The translations under genes and the position numbers were made by a program. From positions 9,054,001 through 9,114,000 of the forward strand of contig NC_079877.1 of assembly GCF_029227915.1 (NCBI RefSeq): a stretch of DNA of 60,000 nt. The letters run 5' to 3'. The stretch is from Hydractinia symbiolongicarpus (taxonomy: Eukaryota > Cnidaria > Hydrozoa > Anthoathecata > Hydractiniidae). Below are positions 34,592-48,000 of this stretch, piece after piece (within the stretch, counting starts at the first letter, position 1; the number at the start of each line of letters is the position of its first letter). The notes below the pieces were generated by a model. The model worked only from the letters and a program-made list of their open reading frames with translations, did no database searches and had not been told where the DNA came from.

Positions 34592-35174
34592 GTTTTCCCC
34601 TCCCCCTCGTTCTGTGGGAAGGTGTATTTTTCAGTATTTCTATTACTATTGATATCTTACGCAGAATTTTAATTCATTGTCCGAAGATCTGGGATACTAC
34701 TCCATGTTCTAAAGTAATCTTTTAAGTACTTCATTTTTTTAGATATTATTTCAATGAACACGGAAACTACCCAATCTAGCATACATAAGAGTAAAAAAGG
34801 TCCCTGTGGTAATTATTCTTACGCAATTCTGTGAACAAGGTAGGGAGCCGCGAACCGTTTAAAAAACAACCTACTCACAGCCTCGCCTTCTGTGGACTTG
34901 GAAACTAGTCAGAGTTCTGTGTACAAACATCTCCATAAATTGTTTAATATGAGCTTTTTAAAGTTAATTCATCCTTTCTTCGCTTCGTATTTATATATAA
35001 GATATATTTAAGACTTAGTTGAGGATGTTTTCACATTGTTTTCATATGCTTTGAGAAAAAAACTTGATTCTTTTTATAAATAAGAAGCACACAACAGTTT
35101 GATGCCTGATTTCACAGCCGTTATCGCCTACTTCACTTCTTCTTCGCCGTCGACCCCCAAATGTCTAAAAGTCG

Positions 35175-35190
35175 CCTGGGGACGAGGTTA
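35175..35190. mobile_element. Isolated end of the CAACCTCG family
   Basis: CCTGGGGACGAGGTTA matches the right end of the family; no convincing left partner was found. A similar isolated end, CCTGAGAACGAGGTTG, is at 36782-36797, and CCCCTGGGGATGA near 38203 may be another remnant. Confidence 0.45.
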
Positions 35191-36004
35191 CGAAAAACAC
35201 AGGTACCTCTCCACATGAAAAAGCATTAAAGCATTTTAGCTACCGAGTTTCTAGACAATCAAAATGTTCGCATATTTTAAGATTGTCTTCTTCCTACGTA
35301 TTATTAACGACCACGCTCGATAGATTTAAAAAAAAACCCACAACGCATCAACATCAAAGTTACGCTTTAAGGTTCCCTCTTATACTAAAAACTCTTAAAT
35401 ATATTTCCGGCTTTAAATTGCCCGAAAATAAAATCAAGAAAATTTTTTAAATGCAAACAGACTATGACAGCGTTTAAATATGGTGGTTTACCAACGTAGC
35501 TATGACATATTGTTTTTAATCAAAAATATCTATATGTATCATTTTCATGCGAAGTAGAAATGCAATAAAAGAGGCTTTGCTACTAACAGCTCGTCATCGG
35601 AAAGAAAATATGTTACATAACGCACGAATATTGGCCACTACCTGATACAGCCTAACTGATAAAGCGTATTTCTCCATATTATTCCTCAGGGTTTAGTTTT
35701 GTTATATTTGTACTACGTAATGCCCCTTAACAAGAGAAATACAGATATAAGACAATGAAAACGCTGAGTAACAATCAGACTATTTCAAAATTAGTACTAA
35801 GGACTAGTCAGCAGTGTGTCAAAGATCCACGAATTCGCCCATTGTACTGCGTCGTTCGTTATCTCGAACACCTGACATATTTCGTGTGTTCCGTGGCATC
35901 ACTTCATTTTGACGCACAAACAGGCAAAATACAGATATTGTGATAGAATTTCACATCAGTTAGGTTATATTATTTTGCCTCCGATATAGAGAATCTTTAC
36001 TTAC

Positions 36005-36183
36005 ATATAAATAATATTCTTGTGGTTTTTTCTTGCTGCCTGGTCTAGCTCGCGCACCAGAGATTGTCCTATCTGTGCTTATCCTGGCTCCAGTGATGGT
36101 TCTTTCTATGTTATTACCTTCAATGCTAGATGCTCTCTCCATGGCACGCGTTGATGTTGTGAAAGACGATGAAAGTTTACCAT
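36005..36183 (-). CDS. Orphan exon candidate, Ser/Thr/Arg-rich
   Basis: A 179-nt open segment between an AATTAG acceptor (at 36184) and a consensus donor (GTAAGTAAAG). It encodes GKLSSSFTTSTRAMERASS, then a repeating ERTITGARISTDRTISGARA and a basic end PGSKKKPQEYYLY. A methionine at 36142 could also make it a first exon. The composition is unlike random AT-rich DNA, but no homologue is recognised and no partner exon was found between TRAF and BAG1. The opposite strand also has an open frame (36033-36215), so the strand is not certain. Confidence 0.3.
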
Positions 36184-39047
36184 CTAATTATGTTATTAAT
36201 AATTTAATTGTGTAAATTCTCGTATGTGGATATGACGCAGCTTTAACTACGTTGCAATTAATTAATTTCTTCATTGATAACAAGATTTGGTGCTTATGTT
36301 AACTATAAATGCCAATCAGGAGAAAAATTCGTAGATTTTGAAAATAAAATGTTAGAGGTTTTTAGAAAAACTGAGAGTATCGAACGGGTAAGGTTTCAAC
36401 TGAATTTTATTTCGTTATAAAACAAATCTGGATATTAAGTGGGGTATTTATTTATAGGAAATAGAATTTATTAATTAATTTCAGGAAGTACTTATATATC
36501 ACCAAGATTTGTCTAACTACTTCCATGACTACAGGTTGTCAATTATTACCACAGTTCAGCTTGATTGACATCACTCTTAGTTAGAGAATGACAATTTTTT
36601 TTTTATCATATTTTTTTAAGTTTTCTGATACAGCATAGATATTCAGGAACACAGTAAAAGTAGAGATAAAGAATTTAAATATATGGCTACGAGAGTTTCT
36701 ATTTTTGAATGCACTGAAAAAAATTTGAAGCAACAAGAACAGAAATTTTCGCTCTTTGATACGTCGCTGGCGCGAACAAAGCCTGAGAACGAGGTTGCTT
36801 GTCAAAATCAAACTTAGTCCCCAGTTCCCCTGTTGTTGCAAAATAGTTCTTAACAAAATTGCATTAAGACGTTTAATAGCGTGCTGGAATCTAGGTTGCC
36901 TTAATTTTTGAGTTTAAATGTTAAATCGATGGTGATATGACGACATAATCACGTTGATGTGACCATTACTAATTAGGAACATGTCTTCATTATATAAGAA
37001 TGCACGTGACTAATTGTGTGATTAAAGATGCGGTTAAAACCATCCTCACTTCAAAGGTTGCCAAGAGCCGTTACGCAGGTCAAGTTCATAATAAAGGCGA
37101 AATATCTCAGAAACGAGTGCGTACTAGTGATACATGAACATGGCCAGCGTGCGTGTTTGACAGTGTGAGGGTTTATCCATGGACCTCGCCCTAAGCTTTG
37201 TATTTTGTCACTGTTTCGACAAAGAGACATAATCCTGCGGGAGGTTGATAACAAATACTTCCGTCAGCAGGCCTGAAATTTGTGGAGTCTACGGAACGAT
37301 CCTTCGTTATCGCGATTTGAAGCTGACGGAAACGATCAAAAGGTTTTTTCGGTACCGTGAAGTAGACTTTGAGGAAACGATATGGTAACGACAGTAACGA
37401 TTATCATAAAACCGATAAATAAGTCGAGAAACAATTTTTAATTGCCCTAACTTAGTGACAAGACCTACTCCATAGTGCAATGTATCTTCCCCCTTTATTA
37501 TAAGTAATCCAAGTCACTGTGCCGACTTGGATCTGGATGGATATATAAACCATGTTGGCACTCAAACCGTATTTATAGTCATGGGAAATATCTCAAGTCA
37601 TAACACTGAAACGAAGCCCATGGAACAACGTTGACAAGAATTAAAAAAAAAGAACAAATTTTCTTTATTAGAAACAATTGTGTATTTGAGCACTGTCTGA
37701 GTTAGAAGCTCCAATTCTGATGCCAGCGATTGATCGATATTCTATACGTTATAATGAGAGTTTCACTTGCCAACAAATGCTAAACTATGTCCAAATTTCC
37801 AGAGCTTGTTAAATTGATAGAAAACGATTTTGTCACCATCACGCCAGTCCTCTTTAAAAGTCTTTTCTTTATCTCCGTTCGTTATTATTACCCACATTCC
37901 AACTGTCTATATGTGCTCGAGGAAACATTTGAAAATGATCATGCTACGAAAGGAGCAAAAGCAAATGCGATATTTTTTAATCCGGTTTCCTAACGGTTGA
38001 ATTCCCATGGAATTTTTTCACCAGTTAACGACAGCAGGGCTGATGTTATACTATTTGTACGAGATGTTTGGCGAAAAGGGCAATTGTATTTTTGATTTCC
38101 GAAGATTTTTAAGGGGCTAACGGCCTATTGATAATAAGACTCGTATTCTCATTCTCGCCTGCAGAGCTCTTTCAGATACTTTCGATGCTTATTTTAAAGA
38201 CCCCTGGGGATGAAAATGCCGTATTCGACCCCCGTGTGCGCAAGAAAAAACAAACGTGCTACTGGCATACGAAATATTTATAAACGTAAATAAAAATGCG
38301 AAATATGTACTAGGGCTGGATTTGGATTTTCCTACGGGTTACCAACGTGTTAACATTGATATCCGCAGCTCAATTTTAGACTCCTGTAGAGCACTTCATT
38401 ACGTTACACTGACGAAAAAATCCACGAGTTAACTACCAGTTTAACTTATAATAAAGTCGCATTTTGTTCCACATGGTAACCAAATTGTTTTGTGCTGGAA
38501 ATGCACAAAATATGTAGAATGGGCGATCGCCTGGATTTTTTTACGGGTTAACGACTGGTATATATTGATAAAAAAACCTTTTTAGTTGAAAAGTCTACAT
38601 GTGTTTCTTCCTCTTTGCTAGAGCTTTTAAGTTAAGTTATTTTTTACCGAAACTTGATCACAAAAGCAAGAATAAGTCTTTTTTCTGACAATGCTTCTTA
38701 AACAGTTGTAAAGTATGGTGATTTCATTTGGTTTGAGTACCATCCTGTGTAATAAAACAATCATTAAAAAAAAGACATTTTATTTCAAAAAATTCGTGCA
38801 TCAACACAAAACGACCTAGTAACAAAATTGCTATTATTTCACAACAAAATGGAATGCGAGGTCCAATACACAAAAGTGCGGAATATATAATATAGAAACC
38901 ACAAAACAGACCTCTAATCCTTTTCTTCTAGATTGCATCATGGAGGTAGATGATTACATGCGTTAAAATAAACTAATTCGCCTTGCTACTTAACTAACAT
39001 TTGTATATATAAATAAATTCTACATTTTGACTATATTAAGCTTAATG
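36184..39047. other. Non-coding region downstream of BAG1
   Basis: No gene is recognised. It contains an isolated inverted-repeat-family end (36782-36797), an unassigned stretch with more balanced GC at about 37040-37400, and an inverted copy of the hairpin repeat (38305-38560). I saw no clear AATAAA close to the BAG1 stop. Confidence 0.4.
38305..38560 (-). repeat. Inverted, diverged copies of the hairpin repeat
   Basis: Three pieces resemble the repeat at 32533-32668: TGGATTTTCCTACGGGTTAC near 38325, AAAATCCACGAGTTAACTAC near 38407, and TGGATTTTTTTACGGGTTAA near 38531. They probably represent one diverged element or several overlapping insertions. Confidence 0.45.
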
Positions 39048-42000
39048 CTATAGTTTTGATGTTATTTCTTTTAGATGTTCTTCTTCTGCGTCCACAGTTG
39101 AAAGGTACCCCTAAGATAAAAAAGAATGCGAACAGGTATACGAACGAACGACAAATTAAACATTACATCGAACAAACAAGCAAACAATATCCTTACATTA
39201 ATTTTCGTTATCAACAACTTCCGTTTTTCCCTCGCATCTAAAAAACTGCTGTCCAAGTTCTACAGACAAAAAAGAAGGAATATGAGATATATTATTTAGA
39301 AAGTAGAGTCAGCAGTAGAAAACAGAACAAAAAATAGTAGGGTATTTTGTAAGCAGAGATTCGTTGCATTTTTTATGACTGCACAATGGCCATAATGGAA
39401 ATACAAAAACGGTGAAAATAAAAGTTCTTATCTCTTTTAGTTAAAACTGAGAAACAGCTTATTCAGGGTTCCCACAGAAATTTTCTAAAACTTTTCCCTG
39501 AGCTTTCAAGAAAAGCATATAAAATTCCCTGGACATGACCCTTGAAAAGTATATTATTTTCCCTGGGTCACATAAAAAAACATATTGTTTTCCCTGGGTC
39601 TCCAAGGTAATAAACATTAAGCATACTAAGTTCAATTCCTGGTTCCCCAAGTAAAAAACAGCAGGCATTAGATATTACTAAATAGCGTCTAAAAAACTAG
39701 GGTCATTAAATAGAAACATAAATATTAGACAGTGGGAGAAATTGAAACTGAAATTGAAACATTTGGGTGTATATTATCCAGCATTTGAATACAGGTGTGT
39801 ATGTAAACTTCAGCAAAAGAAGATTTATGTACTTCTGAACACTGCTAACTGCCAGAAACTGTTATTCCATTTAGCTTGATATTAGTCTGAAGTTAACTAC
39901 TGCAGAACAGTTTCAAGCCCAGAAAGTGGAACATTGACTTAAGACAGGTTAGTGGGTAGCAGGCCCATCTAATAAGGTAAATGGTGCTGGTTAAAAACGT
40001 ATCTTGAGAAGTTTGACTTCAGTCCAAAATAAAACAAAACGAAATGGGTTACAGTCAAACAAAAACTAAAGATCTATCCAGAAGACAAAATCAGTCCAAC
40101 ACAAAAACAAACAAAATAGAAACAGCCAGTTGTTTAGTCGTTTTTATTTACAAACTTTCCTCCTCTTCTCCTCTAAAACCAAGAGTGCTTCATCTAAGCT
40201 TTTTACTTGAGTTTTCAACTCAACACTTCTTCTTTTCAATGCATTTGCCTTGGTTACAAGTGACACAACGTTATCTTTATCTTTTTCAGCTTTCTCTACT
40301 GATGAAACGAATTCTTTGTCTAATGCTTCACATGTCTTCTGCAAATCATCACGTTTAGCTTTTGTGTCTCTTATTTCATCATTTAATATGCGCTTTTGAT
40401 TCTCATCTCTTTCATTGCGTTTTTTCTGTCTCTGTAGTTCTATACTGTCTTCATACTTTTGTCTTGCAGAAGCTACAGATCGAAGCAGCTTGTTAGTTAC
40501 CTGAATACTATCAGGTTTTAAACCATTAGCAATCATATGATCACTCACAACCTTTTTAGCTACGATAGATTCTTCTTTCATGTTTTGTCTGAGGACAGAG
40601 TTGTTAATACTAAAACTTCTTTCAACTGACGCTTGACCGTGACTTAATGTTAAGACTAATTTGATAAGAAAAGAAAGTTCCTTGATAAACATTAGATGAT
40701 GTCACACTTTCATAATCATCTCTTCTGGCTGGTGTGTCGTGCAATATTTGGTAAGAACCATGGAGTATTTTCTTAATGTTCCATTCAGTAGAAACTGCAG
40801 CATTTTTGAAAGCACCATGAATAGTGTGAAGACCACAGCTACCTATGTCAATGAGTTGATGTTGTTCATTGTCAAGACGGTCTTTCTGGACTTTTTCCAA
40901 AAATTTGAAGTTAACGCTAGGTCCATCCATGGATACTTGAAACATTTTGTTTGGATCTAATTTCCCAAGCGTCTTCGTGAAATGGCTGAACAAATCTTGG
41001 TGAGCACTATGTCCAAGAAAGCTTGAGTCTAAGTAACGGATTTTAACTTTGTCATCAACAGGGTCAAAAAATCTTACTAGTACATCCATTTCACAGTTCT
41101 GAGTTACAGTATTCAAACTTTCGTCAAAAGAGACAACATAACATTCAACTTTTTTCAATGAATCATACAAGATGTCTCTAAAGTATGGGGCAATTCCAAA
41201 GTTGATGATATAATGGACTTTGGTAGGCCCAAGTTCAAATGACTGAGCAATTTTGCTGTCTGGGAACATGCATCTAAATGTTTGACCAAGGTTAGTACAA
41301 GAATTGTTAGAAAAGCCGTTAACAACTACTTTTAAGGCCCAAATTATTTCAGATTTCTGCTTTTGACTGTCTTTTAATAGCAACTCAAGTGAAGTTTCTT
41401 CTGTGGCTTTAGTCTTATGAACTGACTGAATTTGACTAGATGTAGAACCACTAGAGGTAGAATCACTAGATGTACTTGGCTCTTCAATACTAATAGGCTG
41501 TTCGCTTCTATTACTAATAGTTTTTGCTTTAAAGAACATTTGCCTTCGGTCTACATGCATTTTATGAGTTTTACCACTTGTATGACTAACTAAGGCTTGA
41601 CGACCCATATTTGACAACTTGATCGTCTTATGACAAACTTTACATCGAGCCTCTGTGTTATCTTTGGTTTTTACAATCCACTCCTTAAAGTCTGGATGAT
41701 CCAGCCAATCCTTTGAGAAATAGGTTTGATCTTTCATATTTTATTTTAATACACTAGAAAACAACAGAACTAAAAACTTACAAAAAATAAGAACAGAACA
41801 CCATAGATTACAACAAACTGCATTACACAAGTACCAATCGCTAAACTTTTATCACTTTTTAAAATCACATGCAAGCTACAGAATAAAAAACTACATTAAC
41901 AATTTGTTTATATTATAAAGAGTGTCGCCAGAAGAAAAGAGATGCTGTATCTATATAAACAAAATTAAAAGTTGCATAAATCTGTTTGGTTGAACACTAT

Positions 42001-45000
42001 GGCTACCATTAATCATGCTGAAAAGCTAACAATGAAATAATAGTAACACAACTTCAGTTCAACTTGCTACCAAAATTTTTTTTCCCTGAGTCTCTTGCAA
42101 ATGCCATATATTTTCCCTGGGTCAAAATTTTTTCCAGGTGCGTTTCCAGGTTTACCCTGAGTTTTTCAAAAAGTGGTATATTTTCCAGGTTTTCCAGGTT
42201 TTCCAGGGTCTGTGGGAACCCTGTTATTGTCAGTTGCTCTTAGGCGTCAGTTGCTGTGAGATTTTATTTTACAAACTTCAGACATGATTCTCATTACATC
42301 CTTATAAACCTTGGTAATAGTTTTAAGTTTTGATTTATTATAAATTTTTCAGATAATACTTGGTACATAAAAGATTATAAACAGATCTTCAAAAACTGTT
42401 GCTTTGTTTTCCCGTTTTCCACGAAGGGAACAAATTTGAATTAACAAATCGCGCAATGACGTCATTGAAAACATAAAAATGAATGATGTGTTGATGGGTA
42501 GTAAAAAACTGGATAACACAATTAAATATTATAGCTTAAAATGTCCTAACAACATTTCCTTGATGACTTCATCGCGTTAATGCTGACGTTAGCAAAAACT
42601 TTTACGTTAATGCTGCTTTGTTTCATGCAACATTACCACTGAATTTCATCACTTCGTTTTTTCATTCACACGTTATGAGGAAGGCGCATTTTTCAAGAAT
42701 CCGGGAGTTGTCAAAAACACAGGTCTAATATGGTTAAAGGGTTATTATTAAAGGCACGACATCCGTGTATTACCAAAGTCGTCATAAAAATGCACACGTT
42801 TTGCAGCAATAACACTTTTGTAAATCAGCAGTTCATTCTTACCAAAGCATCTAAAGATTCTAAATTTTTCATCAGTCCTTCGCCGAGGTACTTTACTCTC
42901 TTCGTCAATTTGTTAAACGATTCGTTTTCTTGTTCTTTTTCTAAGTAACCCTACAAAACAAGACTAAAAATTAACAGGTAAACAAAAAGAGAGATTTTCT
43001 ATTAAATAGGGAATTTTAGTGTCTTTTAACATCGCCTCTCCCCGTCGATTGGTGGTTCATTACAAGTTTAGAAAAAGATATGATGCGCTAAAATTGTATA
43101 TTCTAGATCTCTATCTGTAACGCAAAGCCAGATGGTAAGAGAATAAAATAGTATTGAAAAAAACATTCCCCTAAATAATTTCAAATTCACATTAAACAGC
43201 GTTCAACTCATACCTGCTCGACACCGGTTATTTCTTGTTTAATTTCTTCGAACAGTCTCCAAAGTTCTTCTGTTTGTCTACCAATTTTTTCAATGCTAGT
43301 TATATTTTGCTGCTCGGCCATATCGAACTAAAATAATCAAGTAAAGAGTTTTCAATGTTCAGTTCTTTAAGAAGGACATGTGCTTCATCTAATTCTTTAA
43401 ATTTTATGAAGACGTTGCAATGACATCCTCGTAAATCGAAACCAATATAGCGCAACTGGTTTAGTGTTCTGCAAAATTTCCATACATACTCTTGGAAGCC
43501 TGATTGTAGGGTCAATTTTTTTTAATAAAAATCTTTAACAACATCATAAAGAACAAAAATACCTTTTTACCAATAACCATGACTTTGCTCTTGGATGTTA
43601 TTCCAAGATCACTTAAAGTTGATGAAAAATCCGTCAGTGTTTTTCCTGTAAACAAAAATTTTTGATTTTTTAATCTTATTACAATATAAAAACTAATCTA
43701 TAATTCCATAAAACATGATTTTAAATTTTCGTCCATGCAAAAACATTTAGGAGGTCCTAAATTCAGAAATTCGAGGTAACATATTTTTTTATGTTACACA
43801 ACGTATCAAGAAGAATTCGACAGATAATTTTTTTTCTCTTAAGTTTTCTGCTAACTCTAAAATTTTTATTGAACTGTTTTAGCAAATACAACTTTTCTAC
43901 CTTAAACACTGCAAAGAAAAAAAAATTTTCTACCTTCAACACTGCAAAGAGAAAAGATTTTCTACATAGAACACTGCAAAGAAAAAAGATTCTCTACCTT
44001 AAACACTGCAAAGAAAAAAGATTTTCTACCTTAAACACTGCAAAGAATAAAGATTTTCTACCTTAAACACTGCAAAGAAAAAATGTTTTCTACCTTAAAC
44101 ACTGCAAAGAAAAAAGATTTTCTACCTTAAACACTGCAAAGAAAAAAGATTTTCTACCTTTAACACTGCAAAGAAAAAATGTTTTCTACCTTAAACACTG
44201 CAAAGAAAAAAGATTTTCTACCTTAAACACTGCAAAGAAAAAATGTTTTCTACCTTAAACACTGCAAAGAAAAAAGATTTTCTACCTTAAACACTGCGAA
44301 GAAAAAAGATTTTCTACCTTAAACACTGCAAAGAAAAAATGTTTTCTACCTTAAACACTGCAAAGAAAAAAGATTTTCTACCTTAAACACTGCGAAGAAA
44401 AAAGATTTTCTACCTTAAACACTGCAAAGAAAAAATGTTTTCTACCTTAAACACTGCAAAGAAAAAAATATTTTCTACTTTAAAAAACCCCAAAGAAAAA
44501 AGATTTTCTACCTTTAACACTGCAAAGAAAAAAGATTTTCTACCTTAAACACTGCAAAGAAAAAAGATTTTCTACCTTAAACATGGAATGTGAAATGCGA
44601 AAAAAATCAAATAAATAAATTAAAATTTTAGTACCAGCACTTGTACTAGCATAGTGCATCAGCTTAGCTTTATTTTCCATGTGTTCATAACTCAAATATA
44701 AAATTCTTTACTAATTTTCGTTTTATTAAATGATGAAACTAAAAAGCACTAATTGAAGGACTTGATTCAAGATGAATTTTAATTTTAAGTTTATGTGAAT
44801 TATTTATTAACTGAGTTGGATTATAAATATTTAATTTCTTTATCAATCTATTTTAGGCATATTCTTTTGTTTTTGAAAAATTATTAAATCTAGCTTATTT
44901 TGAATGTTCTTCTTCCGTCCTTCAATAGCAGAAAACATGGACAGGAAGATCCTAAAATTAAAACAATAGATTATATATCGATACCACATCAGATACATAA

Positions 45001-48000
45001 TTGAATTTCCGCGCCCGAGTAGGAAATTCTTTAAAACCGTCGTTTTTTTCTTTCGGAGCATTTTTTGAGAAAAAATCGACCCTGGGATTACACGTTCCTC
45101 CGTCACAGATGTAAACTTCGTACCCAAGCTGCCTAACTACTGGGAAGTCATCTAAATGACTTTTCAGGACAAAATTGGTATTTGTTTTCGACAAAATTTG
45201 GCAGAGTTAACATAAAAAGTATGCTGAACATAATGGTGACATAATAATTTTGATTTTTGTCACCTAAATGTCATTTTAGGCCAAAATTGGTCCAAAATTA
45301 AAACTACTTTATTTTTAACAAAATTTGGCACAGTAAACAAAAAAAGTATGCTGAATATGATGGTGACATCAAAATTTTGTTTTTTTGCCACCTTAAATGC
45401 CATTCTAGGCCAAAATTGGTCCAAAAATTAAAACTACTTCATTTTCAACAAAAATTGGCAAAGTTAACAAAAAAAGTATGCTGAACATAATGATGACATA
45501 AAAATTTTGATTTTTGTCACCTAAATGCCATTTTAGGCCAAAATTGGTCCAAAAATTAAAACCACTTTCATGCATCAAAACTCTTCGAATGTTTGGCCAA
45601 TAACACAACGAATTAGCAGGTTGTCATCAAATATTTCGGTAGCGAGCGGAAATTCTTAGAGCCCCCAGGGCTTCTTGTATTTTTATGAAAACAAAAACTT
45701 TTATTGTGTGTGAAAATTTTCATTGTCTGCCAATTTCAATGCAGTATATGTATTGGTGTTGTTTACACAGTATGGACGTTTTAAAAACAAACAAAAAATT
45801 AAATTTGTTTTGAAGCATGTAACAAGAGCAATCTCATCGTTATTACTTGTGAACCAGTATGTTAATCTGCTTTTTTTGGCCTGCTTTCATTGAACATAAA
45901 AATAATTTTTTGAGGGAAATATTTGTTAAAATAATTTAGACCAGCTAAATGGGCCCCAAGATTTTTCTAAAACATAATTTTAGGAGGAATAAATTTCTGA
46001 TAACGACAAATACAGTCTGTCATTCACAGTGGAAAACACACTATTGGAAAGTATATATCGATTTTGTTTTTTTGTGTTCTGCCAGTCAAATTCAGATAAA
46101 CAGGCAACTTCACAATATTAACCAGAACAGTTTTTTTTGTCAATCTAACTTTATTTTAAAGTAGACATAAAAAATTACCTTGTGTTATTACGCTATTAAA
46201 AATATGCTAGATTTTTTTTGTTTTTTTTGAGCGTAAAAAGATTATTGAAACAAATACATGTAAGAAAAGTTGAAAAGAAGTGTTCAAATTTTAGACAGTT
46301 TTTTTAGAATCTGTTCTAATAATAACCCAGTTCTGCATGCTGATATTACTTTGTTTCGAGTGGGTCTTATATATAAAATATGTTAAGAAATAGCATCGTT
46401 TCTAGGTTAATTTTAAGAAAATTAAAGTTTATGAAAAAAAGGTTTTCTAGTATAAACAAGAAGCAGTGAAGTGAAGTGACAGAAGCCTGTGACTTAAAAA
46501 ATTACTGCTATCTGCAACAAAGAAATACTAAATAAATAAATAAATAAATTAAATACATAAATAGATATCTAAAATAAATGCACATAAGTTCTGTTTGGTT
46601 ATAATCTATTTGCACTTGCTGATAATATGATTACATGATGTGTGATCTATTAAGATACCCTTCCTAATTATATTCAATGATTTATTTATAACCATAATTT
46701 GAACATATTTTAAGAAATTATATTGGTACTACGATATATTTTGTAATATACAGTTATTAATATATTATAAACAAATTATAAACTTCTATTGGTATATTTC
46801 ACCTTCAGAATCAATATTGAAAACTACTTCAGGTGTTATCATTAACTTCTTATGTACACTTTACCATTTTCGAAAAAAAAAGGCATTTCCGCTGAGAGTA
46901 CAATCTGCTACCAATGACATCAGTTCACTTTCTTGCCTATTTACATTCCGCTGTCATATTCTAAATATTGACCATCACATAAGCGAACATGCGTTGTGGC
47001 GCAAATTACCTGGATTGCAACCTCCTTTCTTTGTAACTACTACTTTTTTCCAACCAAATTTAAAACACACATATTGTAAGTTTCTCTGTGGTAATTTGTG
47101 CAAATTTATAATAATCTTGTTGTACTCACCTTTGCAAATAAGTTTCTGTTTGTGCTGTGGAACACCACATTTTCTAGCAACTGCATCTGAAAAATCTTTT
47201 AGTGTAACTTTATGTGAAGGTGGCACCTCAATGATGATTTCATGCTTTTTTGAATCTAAAAACAAAAAATAGAAAGACAAGTAGTTACTCCTTACTGATA
47301 TGCCTTGTAGACGCAAAGCATTTTATTCAGGAAATGACTTGCCTCCTTACTCAGATAATGCTATACCTTATGTCATAATATAGTTCATTTGCACCCTATT
47401 ACCAAATATGAGGAGAGTGTAAAAATGCAAAATTTTGAGTGAATTAATCTTTGCCTCTAATAATTTGCATACATATTTGAATTAGATTAATAGGATTTTC
47501 TTATACACATGTATTCACCAAGCAGAATAGGTATCCCCTTAGAATCATACTTCATAAAGATGATAATAGGAACAGGCTTTTCTTAATGATAGTTGATTGA
47601 AATATAACCAAGTAAATATATTGATATATTAACAACCTCTATATTGCTGTCATACATCTTTTTCATTCATTGCATTCGGGATCCAAAAAAATATTTACAC
47701 TTGGGGGCTCATCTCCATTGTATGTACAGTTAGAAGTTAGCTCTTAAAATTTTGTTGTCTCAGTATTTTGTTGGTAATTTTGGCGGTATACCCAATCCTT
47801 ACCCACAAAGCCAAAAGCAATTTTTAGTCTTTCTGTTTTTATGTGGTTCAATTTTTTCAAATAATACATATTCCTTTTGTGTTATTACATATTTTACCTT
47901 GTTGATGTACCTAGCCTAAGAGAACTAAATGGGACAACACTGTACAAAAACTTTTTCTTTAGAGGGTTACATATAACCCAAAGAAATCACACACATGATT

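Larger units (their letters stand above)
33555..36004. other. Gene-poor region upstream of TRAF, rich in short inverted-repeat elements
   Basis: No gene is recognised. TRAF's promoter should lie just above 33581; the ATG context is GC-rich (33590-33640). The rest contains several copies of a short inverted-repeat family listed separately, plus unremarkable AT-rich sequence. The open frame at 35755-35943 is partly repeat. Confidence 0.45.

Noticed and set aside
37051-37254. Minus-strand frame of 67 codons in more GC-balanced DNA
   Set aside because: No homology, no consensus splice sites and no start context; left as unassigned sequence.
43888-44583. Possible CRISPR array
   Set aside because: The repeats abut directly with no unique spacers and lie inside a eukaryotic intron; it is a minisatellite.
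46817-47272. Plus-strand frame of 151 codons
   Set aside because: It overlaps the BAG1 ubiquitin-like exon on the opposite strand and has no homology of its own.
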